A stretch of DNA of 64,000 nt from contig JACEEZ010006452.1 of assembly GCA_016584305.1 (NCBI GenBank), positions 1-64,000 of the forward strand, written 5' to 3'. Source of the DNA: Chionoecetes opilio. Lineage: Eukaryota; Arthropoda; Malacostraca; Decapoda; Majidae. Position numbers and translations under genes: made by a program. Below the pieces are notes generated by a model. It was not told the origin of the DNA. It saw nothing but the letters and a program-made list of their open reading frames with translations, and did not search any database. Positions 1 through 12,000 of this stretch are shown here, one piece after another. Numbering within the stretch: position 1 is the stretch's first letter; every line of letters begins with the position of its first letter.

Positions 1-259
1 GACAGTATATTTATACTGATAAACATATATTTGGTAGGGGAAAATTACCATAACTGGCAAACACGGCGCAAGTGGAATTTGTTGGTCCTCCAGCTCGCAT
101 CTCCCGCGCCTGTCGCAGCCACAACAAGGGCTGTGCAGGTGAAAAACGCGGGAAATGAGAGCTGGAGGACCAACAAACTCCACTTGCCGCCCGTGTTTGC
201 CAGCTTATGGTAATTTTCCCCTACAAAATATATGTTTATCAGTATAAAAGATATACTGT
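1..259. repeat. Hairpin palindrome (MITE-like), core of a larger foldback
   Basis: The first about 125 bases reappear as their reverse complement in the second half, so the whole segment can fold into one long hairpin. The outer bases read GACAGTATAT at the left and ATATACTGTC at the right. The inner part contains TTGTTGGTCCTCCAGCTC and its complement. The same outer motif borders the foldback copies at 8.87 kb and 47.75 kb, so this palindrome probably belongs to that family. No coding potential is credible. Confidence 0.8.
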
Positions 260-702
260 CATCTTCGGAAATGTTTGTTCTATAATATTATCAAATAAAA
301 AACCGTAAAACACACTTAAGAAAAGCCATTATGAGACTCTCAAGAAATATGCATGAACCCGCCACCAACTCCAATTCCCATTTAATATTTAGCGAGAAAA
401 CTTTTTACATGGAGAATATCAATAGAAGCGGAATTTCATTAGCTTTCCATTGATATTTTAGTTTTCTGATATATGAATTAGAGCCATGCATAAATTACGT
501 TAACTAAATAAATAACATCATGAAATCGAAATTTTTTCCCGATTGATGAGGTTATTTATTTAGTTAACGCTAATTTATGCATGGTTCTAATTTATTTATC
601 AGAAACGAAATATATCAATGGAAAGCTAATGAAATTCCGCTTCTATTGATATTCTCCATGTAAAAGTTTTCCCCGCAAAATATTAAATGGCGAAGAGTTT
701 AA
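260..702. mobile_element. Foldback element F, copy 1 (left arm and most of right arm)
   Basis: The left arm (about 260-530) and right arm (about 540-702) are inverted copies around a short loop near 535. Shared landmarks are TTTGTTCTATAATATTATC, CTTTCCATTGATAT and GCATAAATTA. The right arm stops abruptly near 702, although the related copy at 57.85-58.19 kb continues for another 120 bases. The missing terminal part is found at 8826-8886. Non-autonomous; no transposase is visible. Confidence 0.8.
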
Positions 703-1500
703 GTGATTTTTAGGTCCCCTTAGAGCTAGTGCACTAAGCTATTAGGATAGAAAGATCGCCAACCAGGGCAAACCCTGGGTATACTGGCAACCTAATCCCA
801 CATCTGGTTAATGAAACCAGGCTACACTCAGATCTGAAAGAAAAAGAAACACACGTCTGGCAACGCCGTGCCAACCCTGCCGAGGCCAGTGGTCCGCCAG
901 CCGGCCCAGCATATCATTCTTGTTTTTTGCCTTCATCGAGTCAACACCTGCTGACGTCTCCTGTACCACGTGTTGTTTCTATTCAGCAGAGCTAGGCGGA
1001 GCGCAAACGAAAGCGCAAATGCGCAAAGCGCAATTTGCGCTCCATATAAATATTTTGCGCTTTGCGCAAAACGCCGAAAATTTGCGCTTATGGAGTTTGC
1101 GCTCCTCGATATTTTATAAGTCCGCAAATGCGCAAACTTAGCAGAAAAACTTTGCCGAGAAACTCAAATGGCGTAAATCAAAAAATTAAAAGATACTCAA
1201 ATATAGCATTTATATTTAAGTTTACTTTTTATTTAAAAAACGCTGCAGAAAAGAGCAAGCCCACGGTCGAGTGTGGCACAGAGAGCTGCAAGCAGTGCGA
1301 GCTGGACGGAGACGTGGACGAGGAACTGGAGAAGAACTTGCACTCCCTGGACCCAGCTGGACGTCCAGGAAAACGAGCCTCTGTCACTGACATTTTCCCC
1401 CAGGGAAAGCACAGGCGGGATCGGGGTTTTGGCCTTTTCACCCGGTACAAACCCCCAAAGTGCCCCCCCTCAGCGGGGGGGTAAGGGGTTTGTTCACATG
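703..1500. other. Unassigned stretch with a cluster of GCGCAA motifs
   Basis: No gene is recognised. Between about 1000 and 1130 the hexamer GCGCAA and its complement TTGCGC occur many times within 130 bases. A plus-strand open frame (about 1062-1484) contains an acidic stretch after CGTESCKQC that looks somewhat protein-like, but I recognise no family and see no clear splice or start context. From about 1450 the homopolymer-rich distortion of the next block begins. Confidence 0.4.
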
Positions 1501-4399
1501 GCCCCGACTCATGACCCGAAGCGATCGAGCTGCCCCCCCAAAACTTCGAAAACTGGTGTTCCTAAAGGGAAACAGGGAACCTCCTAAAGGGGTTTGGTGG
1601 GACCTGGAGGACATTACGAGGGGACAAATTATTAGTATTGGGGTTTTTCATTTTTTAAACCCATTTTGTTTTTGTTTTGAAAATTTATTATTTTATTTTT
1701 TTAAAAAATTTGGGTTTTCAATAAATGTTTAAAATACGGGAAAAACCTTAAATTTTAATCTTTATCCCTTTTATTTTAAATTTAATATAAAATTTTTCAT
1801 TTTGGCAGACAAAAAAAATGGGTTTCCCGCTTTAATTTTTAAATTTTTTCCCTTTTTACTTTTTTTTAAATTTGGGCGGTCTCGTTTTTTTTTTTTGCGC
1901 CCTAGAAATTTGGTTTTTTGCGCTTGCGCTCCCCCTTTTTTTTTCGAAAATTTTTTCCCGTTTTTTTGCGTTTTGCGGACTCAAATCGCGAAAATTTGCC
2001 CCTTTGCCCCTTTTGGGGGGAGTAAGGAAAAAAAATTGCGCGCCCGGGGCTCTCCCTATTCAGGCTTGTATGGTGAGCACCTGCTTTTTTTTTCCCGTTT
2101 TTTAGGGTGGGTGTGTGTGAAGTTTTTTCCCCCTTTCTTTTGGTTTCGTAATCCTTCTGTGGGTTCACGGGACTGAGTGTCTTTTTCTTTTTTCCCAATC
2201 CCTGGTTTGGGACCGGGCTGTGGGTTTACCCTTTTTCACTTGGTCTGTGACTGGGGGTTTTTAACGCTTTGCGCCCCCGGGGGGCGCGGTTTTTCCCCAA
2301 ATTTCCCCGGGCCTTGCTTAAAACCCCCCCCGGGGCGTCCCCGGGCCTGCCCCCCTGAAAGGTTACATCGTTCCCCCGGCCACGCCCCCCCCCTTTCGGA
2401 CCCTAAAAAGGGGCCCGGGGGAAAAGGGGTTGGTTTGGTTTTCCGGGCGCCCGTGGAAGCACAACGGCCGCACCCCCACCCCCCCCCCAACCCCCCCCAA
2501 GGGGGCCCGGACGGGGTTTTTTGGGGGTTCCCCCTGGCCTGCCACGTTTTGAGCAGAGAGGGTGGGGGTTTACGCGCTCTTGCTGGTGCCCAGGCTTTTT
2601 CGCTGGCGGCAAGCGTCCCCAACCCAAACCCCCCGCACCCCCCCCCCCCGGCCCCCCCCCAAATGGGCCGGGACGGGGATTTTGAGGGGTTTCCCTGGCT
2701 GCCATTCGAACCCCCCCCCCCCCCCCCGCCCATCCATTTTTGGGGGGTCGGGGCAGTCCCGTTTTCGATCCCGGGGGGGGGTTTGGGGGCGTTTGGGGTT
2801 TTTGCGTCCTCGCCCCTTTCCCCCCTCTCACTTTTTTAACCCCTTTTTTTTCCAGGGGTTTAAAGGGGGCGAGGCCCAGGGCTGCTCGGCACCCCTTTAC
2901 TTTCCCGAGACCCAAGCTCTGCTCCTCGCACGCCCCGTGCCTTCTGTGGGAAACCCCTCTTTCGTCCCCCCAAATTTCCCCGGGTATGCTGTGGATGGCG
3001 CGGCTCATCCTCCCGGAGGGGGGCCCCGGCTCTCCCCGGGCGGGGCCCTTTATGCTGACCTCAAGGAGTGGGGGACAAGGCTTTAAGTCCGCCAACGCAG
3101 CCCTACCGTCTGTCCGGGGAGGACCGGTCCTTTTGGGTTCCCCGGCTGGGCCTCGCCAAGTCGTCCCTCTCCTCCTCTCTCGCCCCTTCCCGACCCCCTG
3201 CCTCTGCCTTCCTGACTCGGCGTCATCGTGCTGATGGGGGAAAGCAAGATCTGGCGGTCTCCTCATTTCCCTCACCCTGCTGGGGCCTCCCGGGGCGGGA
3301 CTTGCCGGGTGGATCTGGGCCCCTTTACCCCTTGGTCGGCGTCCCCCGGGGCCCTTCCCCCCCCTCCCCCTCCGTGCCTCCGGGGTTGTGGGTTTGGGAT
3401 ACTTCAAGGGGAACCCCTTTTTTCATGGCAAGAGGGAAGGCCCCTTAAACCTTCTGGGTCCCTTTTCTCCCGACACCTCGGCGCCCGCAGACCCCCTTTC
3501 GCCTTTTTTTCCCTCTCCCCGGGTGCCCCCTTTTCTGAGTCTGGGGAAGTCGGGGGTTTGCAAACCGGTGGGGTTTCCGACGGGGGGGGGTTTCCGCCCA
3601 AACCCGTGCCCAAGAAAAGGACTTTCGGGACTTCCCCCCCCCGGTTCCCCTTCCCCCGGGGCCCTTTCCTCCCCCTTTTTTCTTCTGATGGGGCCTTCTT
3701 TCCTTTCCCCCTCTCCCGCTGAGGATGCTTCCCTTTGGGACACCCTCCTTCTTCCTCCGTCCTGTTTCCCGGGGCCACCGATCCCGCCGCCCGTTTGCTT
3801 GTGAAGGTTGCGGGCGGTTTTGGGTTGCCATCGGTGGGTCTGGAGACGACCCCGTGGGGCCCCTTTTCCAGACTTGGAGGTGCGCCCGTTTTCCGGGGGG
3901 GGGCGGGGTTTCGGATCCTCCCTTTAAAACCCCCGGTTTTCCTTTTTCTCTCGCCGGGAAACGCTCCCCGAAGCAGCCTGGGGTTTTTCTTCGGGGGCCC
4001 CGTTTTGGGTGCTTTGGCCCCCTTACTGGCTGAGCCTATTTTGGGTCGGGACGGTTTCCCCCGGGGTGTGGAGGAAGCCAGGATGCCAGGGGGCCTTTCT
4101 CCTGGGGGGCCAAAACCGGTTGCCCGGGATGCGGCCCCCCTGGCCCCTTCCCGGGGGGAAGTTTGGAGAGGGGGGTACCACCAGTGTGCCCCGGGGGCCC
4201 CCTTCTCCGTCCTGGGCCCCGATCCCCGGGTTTTCCCCGGGCCTCTGGTTTGGGTTCCCACGTGTGATGGCTGATTTTTTTTCGGGTGTCCCGGCTTTCT
4301 GCCAAGGAACCCTCCCGTGGCGGGCGCAAAACCCGGGGAAGGAGGGCCCCCTTTCGCCGGGGCTTTCGGAGCGGCAACACGCCTCCCTGTTGGCGCTCT

Positions 4400-5400
4400 T
4401 CTGTTGCCTTCTTTCAGTTTAGCTTGGGGGACTGGCTCTCCTCCCCTCGCCGTGGATTTACACTTCCCCCCCCCGGCCTCCCGGTCTGTTTTGTCGGACT
4501 TTTTGGGCGATCGCCCCGTGAAACGTTCGGCGCCTCCCTCCTCCCGACCCGGGCCGCCCCGGGCCCTTGACAGGGCCGGCACTTTCCCGGGTTGGCCCCT
4601 TCGGCGCCCAGGGCCCTTTTGGGGGCCCGCCGGGCTGACCTCGACAGCAGATTCTCCGGTTGTCCCCCTTTGATTCGGGGGGTCCCTTTTCGGGCCCTTT
4701 TTTGCACAGGGGTCTCGCCCCCAAACCCCCCCCCCAAAGTCCCCTCGGGGGTCTACTCCACCGGGCACTCTGGTGTCTCGGCCCGGGGGGTTTTGGGGGG
4801 GGGGCCAGCAGTGTTCCCTCGGGGGCTCTTTTTCCCTCGGGGAAAGGGGAGCCAGGGGGGTTTACACCCCCCTGGGGGATGGCCACCAGGATTCCCCGTC
4901 GTCCCCCCTCGGGGTGGGCCTTTCCGGGGGTTTAGGGGCTCTGGGTCTCGGGCCTTTTTTCCCCGGGGCCCCTACATCCACAAGGGCCCTTTTCCAAAGG
5001 GGCGCTCTCGCTTTTGAGGGGGTTCCCCTTTCCAAAGGGCCCCCTGTCCCCGGGGGTTTTGGGCGCCCCGGCCGGGGAGAGGGTTTTGGGGCCCCCAGGA
5101 TGGGGGCCCAAACGGGGGTTTTCTTTTGGCCCCCGGTTGCCCTACCGCCCCTTCGGGGACCTCCCCTTTTTGGACGCCGGTCCCCCCCAGTGCCGCCGCC
5201 CCGTGTCGGAAATGCACTCCTCCGGGGTTTTGTGGGGAAGGGGCGGGGAAGGTCTTTCCCTTTTCCCGGGATTTTTCCCCCGTAACCCCAAAAAGGAAAT
5301 CTTCGAAGGGCGGCTTTATCTTGGGCCCCAGCCCCTAAACGGATTTTTTCGCAACCACCCGGGTTTCCCTATAAAATGACCCTTTGGGCCCCGGTCCGCC
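4400..5400 (+). pseudogene. Possible DIRS-type reverse transcriptase region
   Basis: Weak evidence only. Around 4.88-4.98 kb shifted frames give fragments resembling the segment before the catalytic motif of DIRS reverse transcriptases (a glycine/threonine-rich stretch, then RALGLG-like residues). Around 5.28-5.37 kb there is a NPKK-like piece of the kind found after the catalytic motif. The catalytic aspartate pair itself cannot be read cleanly. The placement is supported mainly by the clear RNase H-like and recombinase pieces downstream. Confidence 0.35.
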
Positions 5401-6039
5401 TTCGGGGTGAGGCCCGGGGACTGGATGGCCCTTCCCCCGATCCAACACGCCCCACTGGCATGTCCCCATTCAAACCCCGGTTCCCGGCGCTTCCTGGCCT
5501 TCCAGGGGGGAAACGGGCACTTGGCAGTTCACCAGACTCCCCCGGCCTCTCCAAACGCCCCCGAGGGTTTTTTTCGCGGGGGCCTCCCCCCAAGGTGTTG
5601 GCTCGCGGTGGTGTCCGCAGGGGTTTAAAATTCCTCCAAATTTTTTTTTTAAAAAAAAAAATTTGGGACGATTTTGGGTGGTGTCCGCCCCCTTCAGGAG
5701 GAAAACGGTTCGCATGCTTTTACCGACTTTGGCAGTGGGGGGATGGGGTTCCTAGTCAACAAAAGGGGAAAATCCTCCTTACCCCCCTCTCCCCCCCATT
5801 ACTTGGCTGGGCATGCAATGGGACTCCCCGCCGGCTTCGGTCCCGCCCTCTCGGGGGGGAAATGCGGCCCAAACTTCATCACCCCAAAAAGGGGGCCCCT
5901 TCCGGGGCCCCGGGTCCCGGCTTTGTCAAGGGGGGAAATTTGGGAAATCCCCTTCCCCCGGCTCGCTCAACTTCGCTTTCAAGAGGTCCCCCCAATTTCC
6001 CCCAGGCCCCCTCCTCCCCCGCGCCTTTTTCAGGTTGGT

Positions 6040-6760
6040 GAAAACCCCGCCCTTTCCGGTGCGACCCCCCGCGACTTCCCTTTCCCGGGCCCCCCTCCCC
6101 TGGCCCCCCACCATACTGGACAAGTGGTTTGGTGGGGGGGCGGGGCCCCTCCGCGTGGGAAACCGGGTGGGTTCCCCCCCCCCGGGGCCCCCCAAAGGGC
6201 TTCGTGATTTCGGATGCGTCGGACCTTCCCGGGTGGGGCTTTAAAAAAAACCCTCCGACGGCCGGCAGGGTTTCGGGGGGGTGGTTTCCCGGGGTGGAGC
6301 CGCAGACCCCCCAATCAACGTCAAAGGGCTGCGGTTTTCCCCCCTTCTCTTCCTCCGAAACGAACCCGATCCCCGAGGGGAACCCGGGTCTCCCGCTTCG
6401 AGATGGAAAAATGGTCCCCGGTCAACTGCTCGCCCCACCAAGGGACATCCAAAAACCCCCCCTTCTGTTGTCCCTTTCGGAGCAGATCCCTTTGGCCTGG
6501 GGGGCCCTTTTTCCCCCCTTCATCGTCTGCTAGGTTTCCTTCCGGGAGTGGGAATTGTGGGCCGACGCCCTGTCTTTTGCTTCCCCGGGGGTCGTCGGTT
6601 TGGGGTTGGGAGCCCCTTTGCCCGGAGCGCTTTTGCGGCTCTTTTGTCGGCGGTGGGGCACTCCGGAGGTAGACCTCTTCGCGTCCCGCCGGGCCCGGGC
6701 CCCAAATAAAAGGGGCCTTTTTTCCGAGGGGGACCGGGCCCGCTGCGGGAGGCCCGGACG
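6040..6760 (+). pseudogene. DIRS-type RNase H region (frame-broken)
   Basis: About 6205-6245 encodes DASD and GWGF, the first catalytic-aspartate block of DIRS RNase H. INVK follows about 80 bases later, matching the usual segment that leads into an alanine/leucine-rich helix. Near 6430-6470 comes a NCLAHQGTS-like piece, then ADALS (about 6560), then CPERF and WGTPEVDLFAS (about 6620-6680). The last motif is a hallmark of DIRS-like pol proteins just after RNase H. The pieces lie in different frames, so no intact product exists as sequenced. Confidence 0.65.
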
Positions 6761-7149
6761 CCCTCCAAAAAGGAAGACCCGGAACAGGTGGCGCCATGTT
6801 TACCTGTTTTCCTTTCCCCGCCCCCCTGCCCCATTTCCTCCTGAAGGGATGCAACAACTGCTTCCCTTTCAGGGGCAAGGTGACCATGGTTCTCCTCCTG
6901 GCCGGGGCAAACCCTGGTTTTTTCCGAACTTTAAAGGGCCCGGTGCCCCCCCCCCTGCTCCTTTTAGGGGCCCTCCCCCTTTGTTTGGAGGGGCTTTCCC
7001 GGGGCCCCCGCTTCTTTTTCCCCCCTTTGAACTACACCCCCTTTTGGGGTTTCTCCGGAAACCCCTTTTTCCCCCGCGGACGGTCTCGGACGCGGGGAAA
7101 CGGAGGACATTTTTGGCGGCTTTTTCGCCCCTCCCCCTACAGACAGTAT

Positions 7150-8215
7150 CCCCGTCTCACGGGGAAAGGGCCCTTTTAGTTCCCCTTTCCCCAAAAACAA
7201 AAAGGGCCCCCCCGCCACGGGCACCCGAAACGGGGTTTTCCTGGATTTTTCCTCTCCTTCCCTGCCCCCGCCCCCTGGGAGGTCCTCCGCTACTCCTCCA
7301 CTCCCAAACCCCCGGCGGGTCTGGCTGAAAAAAACCCCCCCAAAAAAAGGCTGGGGGTTTTGGGCCGGGGCCCCGGGGTTTTGTGACCCTGTTGAAGAAG
7401 GGGGTTTGGGTTTCCCCCAAAAACCCCCCCTCCCCCGTCGTCCTGGGCCCCCTTTTGGTCCCCCGGAGAAGGTTTCCTGAAAGGGGGACCCCGTTTTAGG
7501 TCAGAAAGGCTGCCGGAAAAAAAAAAAAAACCCCCGCCCCCTTTAGAAGGTCTTCTTCCTGGTGGGGGCCCCGGCTACGGGGGTTTTCCCGGGGTTCTCA
7601 GCTGAGGGGCCTTACCCCCCTTTCCCCCCCGGGCCCACCTTCTCCCGCGGAACGGCCCCCGCTGCCTCCCTTTTCCCCTTCGCCCCAAAGGGGCCCGGGT
7701 AAAAAAACGAGCGGGGTAAAACCAAACCGGGCGTCGTTCCGGCTTGGTCTGCTTTGGGGCCCGCACACCCCTTGTGCCCCGTTTCTGGGGGCTCCGGGTT
7801 ACCTGGATGCTTCCGACCCCGGGCGTGTGGCCCCCAGTTCCTGTTCCGCGATTCCCCCTTTCCCCCTGGTCGTCCCCCCCCAAACCCCCCCCAGGGGGGT
7901 TTCCGGCCGGCCCCCCGGGGCCCTCCCTCGAGTTTGGGCGGGTCCGGGTTCAACCCCCCCCCTCCGCCCCCTTTACCGTCCCGGGTTTGTTGCGTCCTTT
8001 TTGGGCCCTTTCCTTTCCCCCCCATTTCCCTTTGGGGAGGGTTTTCGGGAAGGGGGACAGTGGAGTAAATGCCCCCGGCTTCGGTTGGCTCGTTACCTGT
8101 CCCATCCGTCGGGACTTTCCCCTGTTTTCCCTGGGGGCTCCCCCCGCCGGAGGGGCTTGGGGGGGTGGACGCTAGGCCTCCCCTTTACCCTTTTTCCGCC
8201 CTTTATTCTGGTGAA
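7150..8215 (+). pseudogene. DIRS-type tyrosine recombinase region (frame-broken)
   Basis: Around 7550-7612 the plus strand reads KVFFLVGAPATG then FSAEG. This resembles the helix with the first catalytic arginine in DIRS recombinases (FLVALASGRR-like), although the arginines are lost to smearing. About 7730-7810 gives VPAWSALG, HPLCPV and a YLD-like piece, the usual linker. About 7970-8130 gives a VRG-like block (expected catalytic His-x-x-Arg) and a run ending DFPLFSLG. The frame closes near 8215. The order and spacing fit a recombinase of about 350 residues. This is family recognition from memory in distorted sequence. Confidence 0.6.
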
Positions 8216-8825
8216 ATAATACTAGTGGGGGTTTGTTTTTTCTTGTGCCCCCCTTTCTCTTTTGCCTTTCCCCCCGGGGGTCGGGGGCTTCTTTCCCCGT
8301 CTCCAAGTGGCAGGTAGGGTTTTGTGCAAATAAAACTCCCAAGGGACCTAAAATGACGGGGTTTTGAAAATATTAAAACCCCTTTTTTTTGGGGCCCTGA
8401 CAAGCTATTTCCGGCCTTTGGCCTCCTACCCTTCCTTCCCCCACCAAGGGGTTTTCAGCCCCCTCTCCCCGGGGGGGCTTATTTTGGGGTTTTTTTGAAT
8501 ATGGGGGGCCCCGGGTGGCGGAAACACTGGCCTTCCCCGGGAGGGTTGGCACGGCGTTTTTTCCAGACGTTTTTTTTTTTTTTCTTTCAGATTTTGAAAT
8601 GTAAACCTGGTTTTTATTAAAACCCCCTGTGGGATTTTGTTTTTCCAGTATCCCCCGGGTTTTTTCCCCCGGGGGGCGATCTTTTCCCATCCTAAAAAAT
8701 TGTGCACTAGGTCTGTCAAAGGGGCCCAAAATAGGGTTTTTCCCTTTTTTCAAAAACCGTCAATTAAGTTTTTTGGGTATTTCCCTTTAGGTTCCCCATA
8801 ATGGGGGATTTTTTTAGGGGTGTTT

Positions 8826-8886
8826 TTAAAGGTTTTTTATTTGATAAAATTATAGAACAAAAAATTTCGGAAGATGACAGTATGGC
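8826..8886. mobile_element. Detached right terminus of foldback F copy 1
   Basis: The segment reads TTTTATTTGATAAAATTATAG and ends CGGAAGATGACAGTAT, the reverse complement of the left terminus at 255-300. With the arm interrupted at 702, the simplest reading is that 703-8825, including the DIRS-like element, was inserted into the right arm of one foldback copy. Confidence 0.65.
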
Positions 8887-11620
8887 CTTTTAAAAACTGA
8901 TAAAAAATTATTTATTATTACTAACTGTTTAAACTGTGGCTGACTCCAAAACCCCAGGTTCAAATTCAAGTAATCGGGACCCTTCGGGGAAGAGACTTAC
9001 CGCAAACTGTTTTCTTTTTAAAAATTTTCCTCATTTTGTGGTTTTCAGCAATGTTCGAGGTTTCAAAAAGGGGATAGAGATGTGTGGTTATATTATAAGT
9101 TTGAAACCTGCTGTAAACCGGTATTAAAAGGATTAAATGAGCCTTTTTTATTTGGGGACAAGGGGGGAAAGGGGGGTTTTTTTATGATTAGGATTTGGGT
9201 CACCTTTAGTGACAATTTAATTTTCTAATCGTGTAGTAAGGCAAATTTTTGGAGAGAAAGCCGAAAGGGAAGCCGGTTTCTTAGGGTTTTTGCGGCTTCT
9301 CTCGCGTTTTCGTGCCTCGCCAGAACGGCGGACAGTGGTGTTAGAGGCCGCCCGCTCGGGCTCAAGCTGAAACTGTAAACAAAACAACCACACAATGACG
9401 AAAGATACCGCAATGAAAGCTTTTAAAAAAAGTTACGAAAAACTGACTGACTATTGGAATGGATCAAATACATATCCTTCACTTAATTTTTTTTTTGCTC
9501 CAAAAACCCAAGGATTTTAAATAGGGAAGGGTAAGAGGGGGGGCACCTAGGACACATATGGGGTGGCTGGGTCGAGTTCCACTTTATGACTTTTTTTTTT
9601 ATTAAGCTGCACCTGATGGCAAGGGAGGTATAATGGGGGATTTCATTAACGGGCCCATCATCGCCCGCCAGTGCCCGGTTTTTTCCCGGGTTTGGGGGTT
9701 GGGCAATTTTTGGGTTTTTTATATTTTGCTTGGAAGTGGGGGGCTTTTTTTTCTTTTTGGGCTAATTTTTGGCTTAAATTAATCTCTCTCTCTCTATTTA
9801 ATAATTTCTTTTTGGGTATATGGGATCAACAAATCTTTTCTCCCCGTTATTTTTGGTTTTTAAAACGCAAAATTTTGCAGCAAACTAGCTTTTGGAGGAG
9901 CTAGAAAGACGTTACCCCTATCAAAAAAGAGTTAAAGGGTTAACAATTAAAGCAATATATTTATGAAAAAGTTTCGCTTTTTATAAGGCTGTAATGGGTT
10001 TTTTCCGGAGTGGATTAGTTTTCCTTTGTCGGGGAAAATATACCAGACAACAAGGCCTAAAAGCCCTTTTTATGTCCCAAAAGAGCCAAAAAACACGGTC
10101 CGACCCATTACGGAAAAAGGGCCTTAACTAGGAACAATTTTGCCTTCATGCATCTTTAATTAGGGAAGTCTACATTTTTAGTTTGACTTATAAATTTACT
10201 TTTAATTGCCCCTAAGTAAAAATTAAAATTTGGTTTCCCCTATCAAATAGCAGTGCATATGTTTTTAGTAGTTTTTACAGATTTTTGAAGTGATTTTTAG
10301 TTTTTATTTTTTTAATTTTGAAATTTAAATTTCCTTTTAATTTTTCGTTTGACTTCTTTTTAATTTTGTTTTATTTGCGTAAATTTCAAAATTTTTTTTT
10401 TAGATATTTTTGCATAAACATTGTGATGTAAGTTTGATAGAAAAAACCATTTTTCAGGAAAAATATTATTTATTTTTTACTCCCCCTCTCAGAGTTTCCC
10501 CTTCATTTCGGGCGGATAACACTTCAGCAACCGGCAAATAATACCGAAACATAGACTGTGTTATATGCAGTTTAAAAACCCCTTCCCCTAAAAGGAAAAG
10601 AGACAGCGCTTTAGAGGTTGTTCTAAGACAAAAGCCCAGTCATAGTTCATCCAAAATTTTACCGATTTTGCCCCCCCTTTATAGATAAACAGGCTAAATT
10701 AAAAGGAAATGAAAAAATAAAAAAAAGTTGTTTTTGATGGTCCCATATAGAATTTTTATAAGGAAAGAAAAAAATTAATAACAGAAGAAAAAATCCAACT
10801 ATACACTAAAAAAAAAAAAAATTTTTTAACCCTCAGATTTTAATGCAAAAGGGCCAGTGAATACTGTTTGGGTCAGAAAATTGAAACCCAAAGTACCAGA
10901 AAATAAGATTAACTTTCATATTCAACAAAAAATTTTCATAATAGTTTCAAAATTTTGTATTTCCTATAGCAAAACACTCTTGACCCAAAACCTAATCCTA
11001 TTTAAATGCACCAAACCAAAAGTATTAGGTATTACACTGACCCCTGTAGTATTTTTTTCAAAGTTTAGTGTCCACAAAACCCCTCGTTTTTAAGGACCTT
11101 TAGTAAAAATATCGGCTTCAACCCCCCTTTTTTCTGCCACCGGGTTATGGGCTTTTACCGAATAAGTTCATATATGCGTTGTAGGGTTCTGATTGTTTTT
11201 AACCCCTGTATTCGTGTAGTTTTTGTGGGGCTGCGTAGTAAGTACGAATTTTCGTCAATGTAACGGAAAAAGTTCACATACACGGAATTAGGGGGAAATA
11301 GGGAACTTTCACTCTATAACGACCACAATTGGTTATGCGAAAAAGTTCGGGTCACTCGGTAAATTTAACTCGCATCCTTCCCCCAATTTGTTCGCAAAGC
11401 GAGAGTTTATGTACATTTTTACACCATTAATTATATTCAAAATAAAAATCAAGTACACCAAAAATAGCCATTAATCCTTCTTTTATAAACATACAAATTT
11501 AACAAAATTACGAAATACACCATATTTAAAATATAATATTATATATAATATTATATATATATAAAAATAATAAATAAAATTATATATAAATAATTTTATA
11601 TATATATATATATGGGAAAT
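8887..11620. other. No gene seen; AT-rich, low-accuracy sequence
   Basis: Short normal-looking stretches (for example 9240-9480) alternate with homopolymer-distorted ones. There are no recognisable protein domains, RNA genes or complete elements. Around 11.53-11.62 kb there is a TA-rich simple repeat. Confidence 0.5.
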
Positions 11621-11624
11621 CTAA

Positions 11625-12000
11625 GAAAAAAGGTCCCCCCCTATCTTCTTCTCTAGCCAACAAGCTTGGGGACATGGTGGAAAAAGGGTTTTTTGGTGGG
11701 GGAAACACAAACTAAGGGGAAAAATGGCCCCCACAAAAAAATCCATAAACTAGGGAAATTTCCCTAGTTCATAGACTTTATCGGGGCCATATTTCCCCTT
11801 TTTGTGTGCTCCCCACCCCAAAAAATTCGGTTTCCCCCATTCCCCAGCTGTTGTCTATAAGAAGAAGAAGATGGAGGTTAGCCTTTATTTAAAGTGACAA
11901 AACTTATAACCTAACCCACACCCCCCCCCGAGCCCACGGGCTGTGCACAAAAACCCACCTGGCCTGACCTGACCTAACCCAACCCCACTGGACTTGTTTT
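11625..12000. mobile_element. Long-inverted-repeat element, compact copy
   Basis: Arms of about 110 bases face each other across a centre near 11,757 (GGGAAATTTCCC). The arm sequence (AACAAGCTTGGGGACATG) corresponds to the arm of the larger element at 15.89-17.05 kb. The following tract with CCTGACCTGACCTAACC matches the interior of that element near 16.2 kb, so both belong to one family. This copy lies in the low-accuracy block. Confidence 0.6.

Larger units (their letters stand above)
2100..8350 (+). mobile_element. DIRS-like (tyrosine-recombinase) retrotransposon, badly distorted
   Basis: Conserved pieces appear in the plus direction in the order expected for DIRS-type elements. A possible reverse transcriptase region lies at 4.4-5.4 kb. 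An RNase H-like region has DASD followed by GWGF (about 6.2 kb), INVK (about 6.3 kb) and WGTPEVDLFAS (about 6.65 kb). A tyrosine recombinase region spans 7.15-8.2 kb. Pieces jump between the three frames, as expected from indels in a smeared consensus. The 5' part (2.1-4.4 kb), where gag should lie, is not readable, and termini cannot be defined. A weak resemblance between about 1600-1680 and 8195-8270 could be a terminal or direct repeat. Confidence 0.65.

Noticed and set aside
2177..7328. Long open frames (150-450 codons) on both strands in GC-rich sequence
   Set aside because: They overlap in all frames, are Gly/Pro/Arg-rich from homopolymer runs, and lack start or splice context. Only scattered DIRS-like motifs within them are meaningful.
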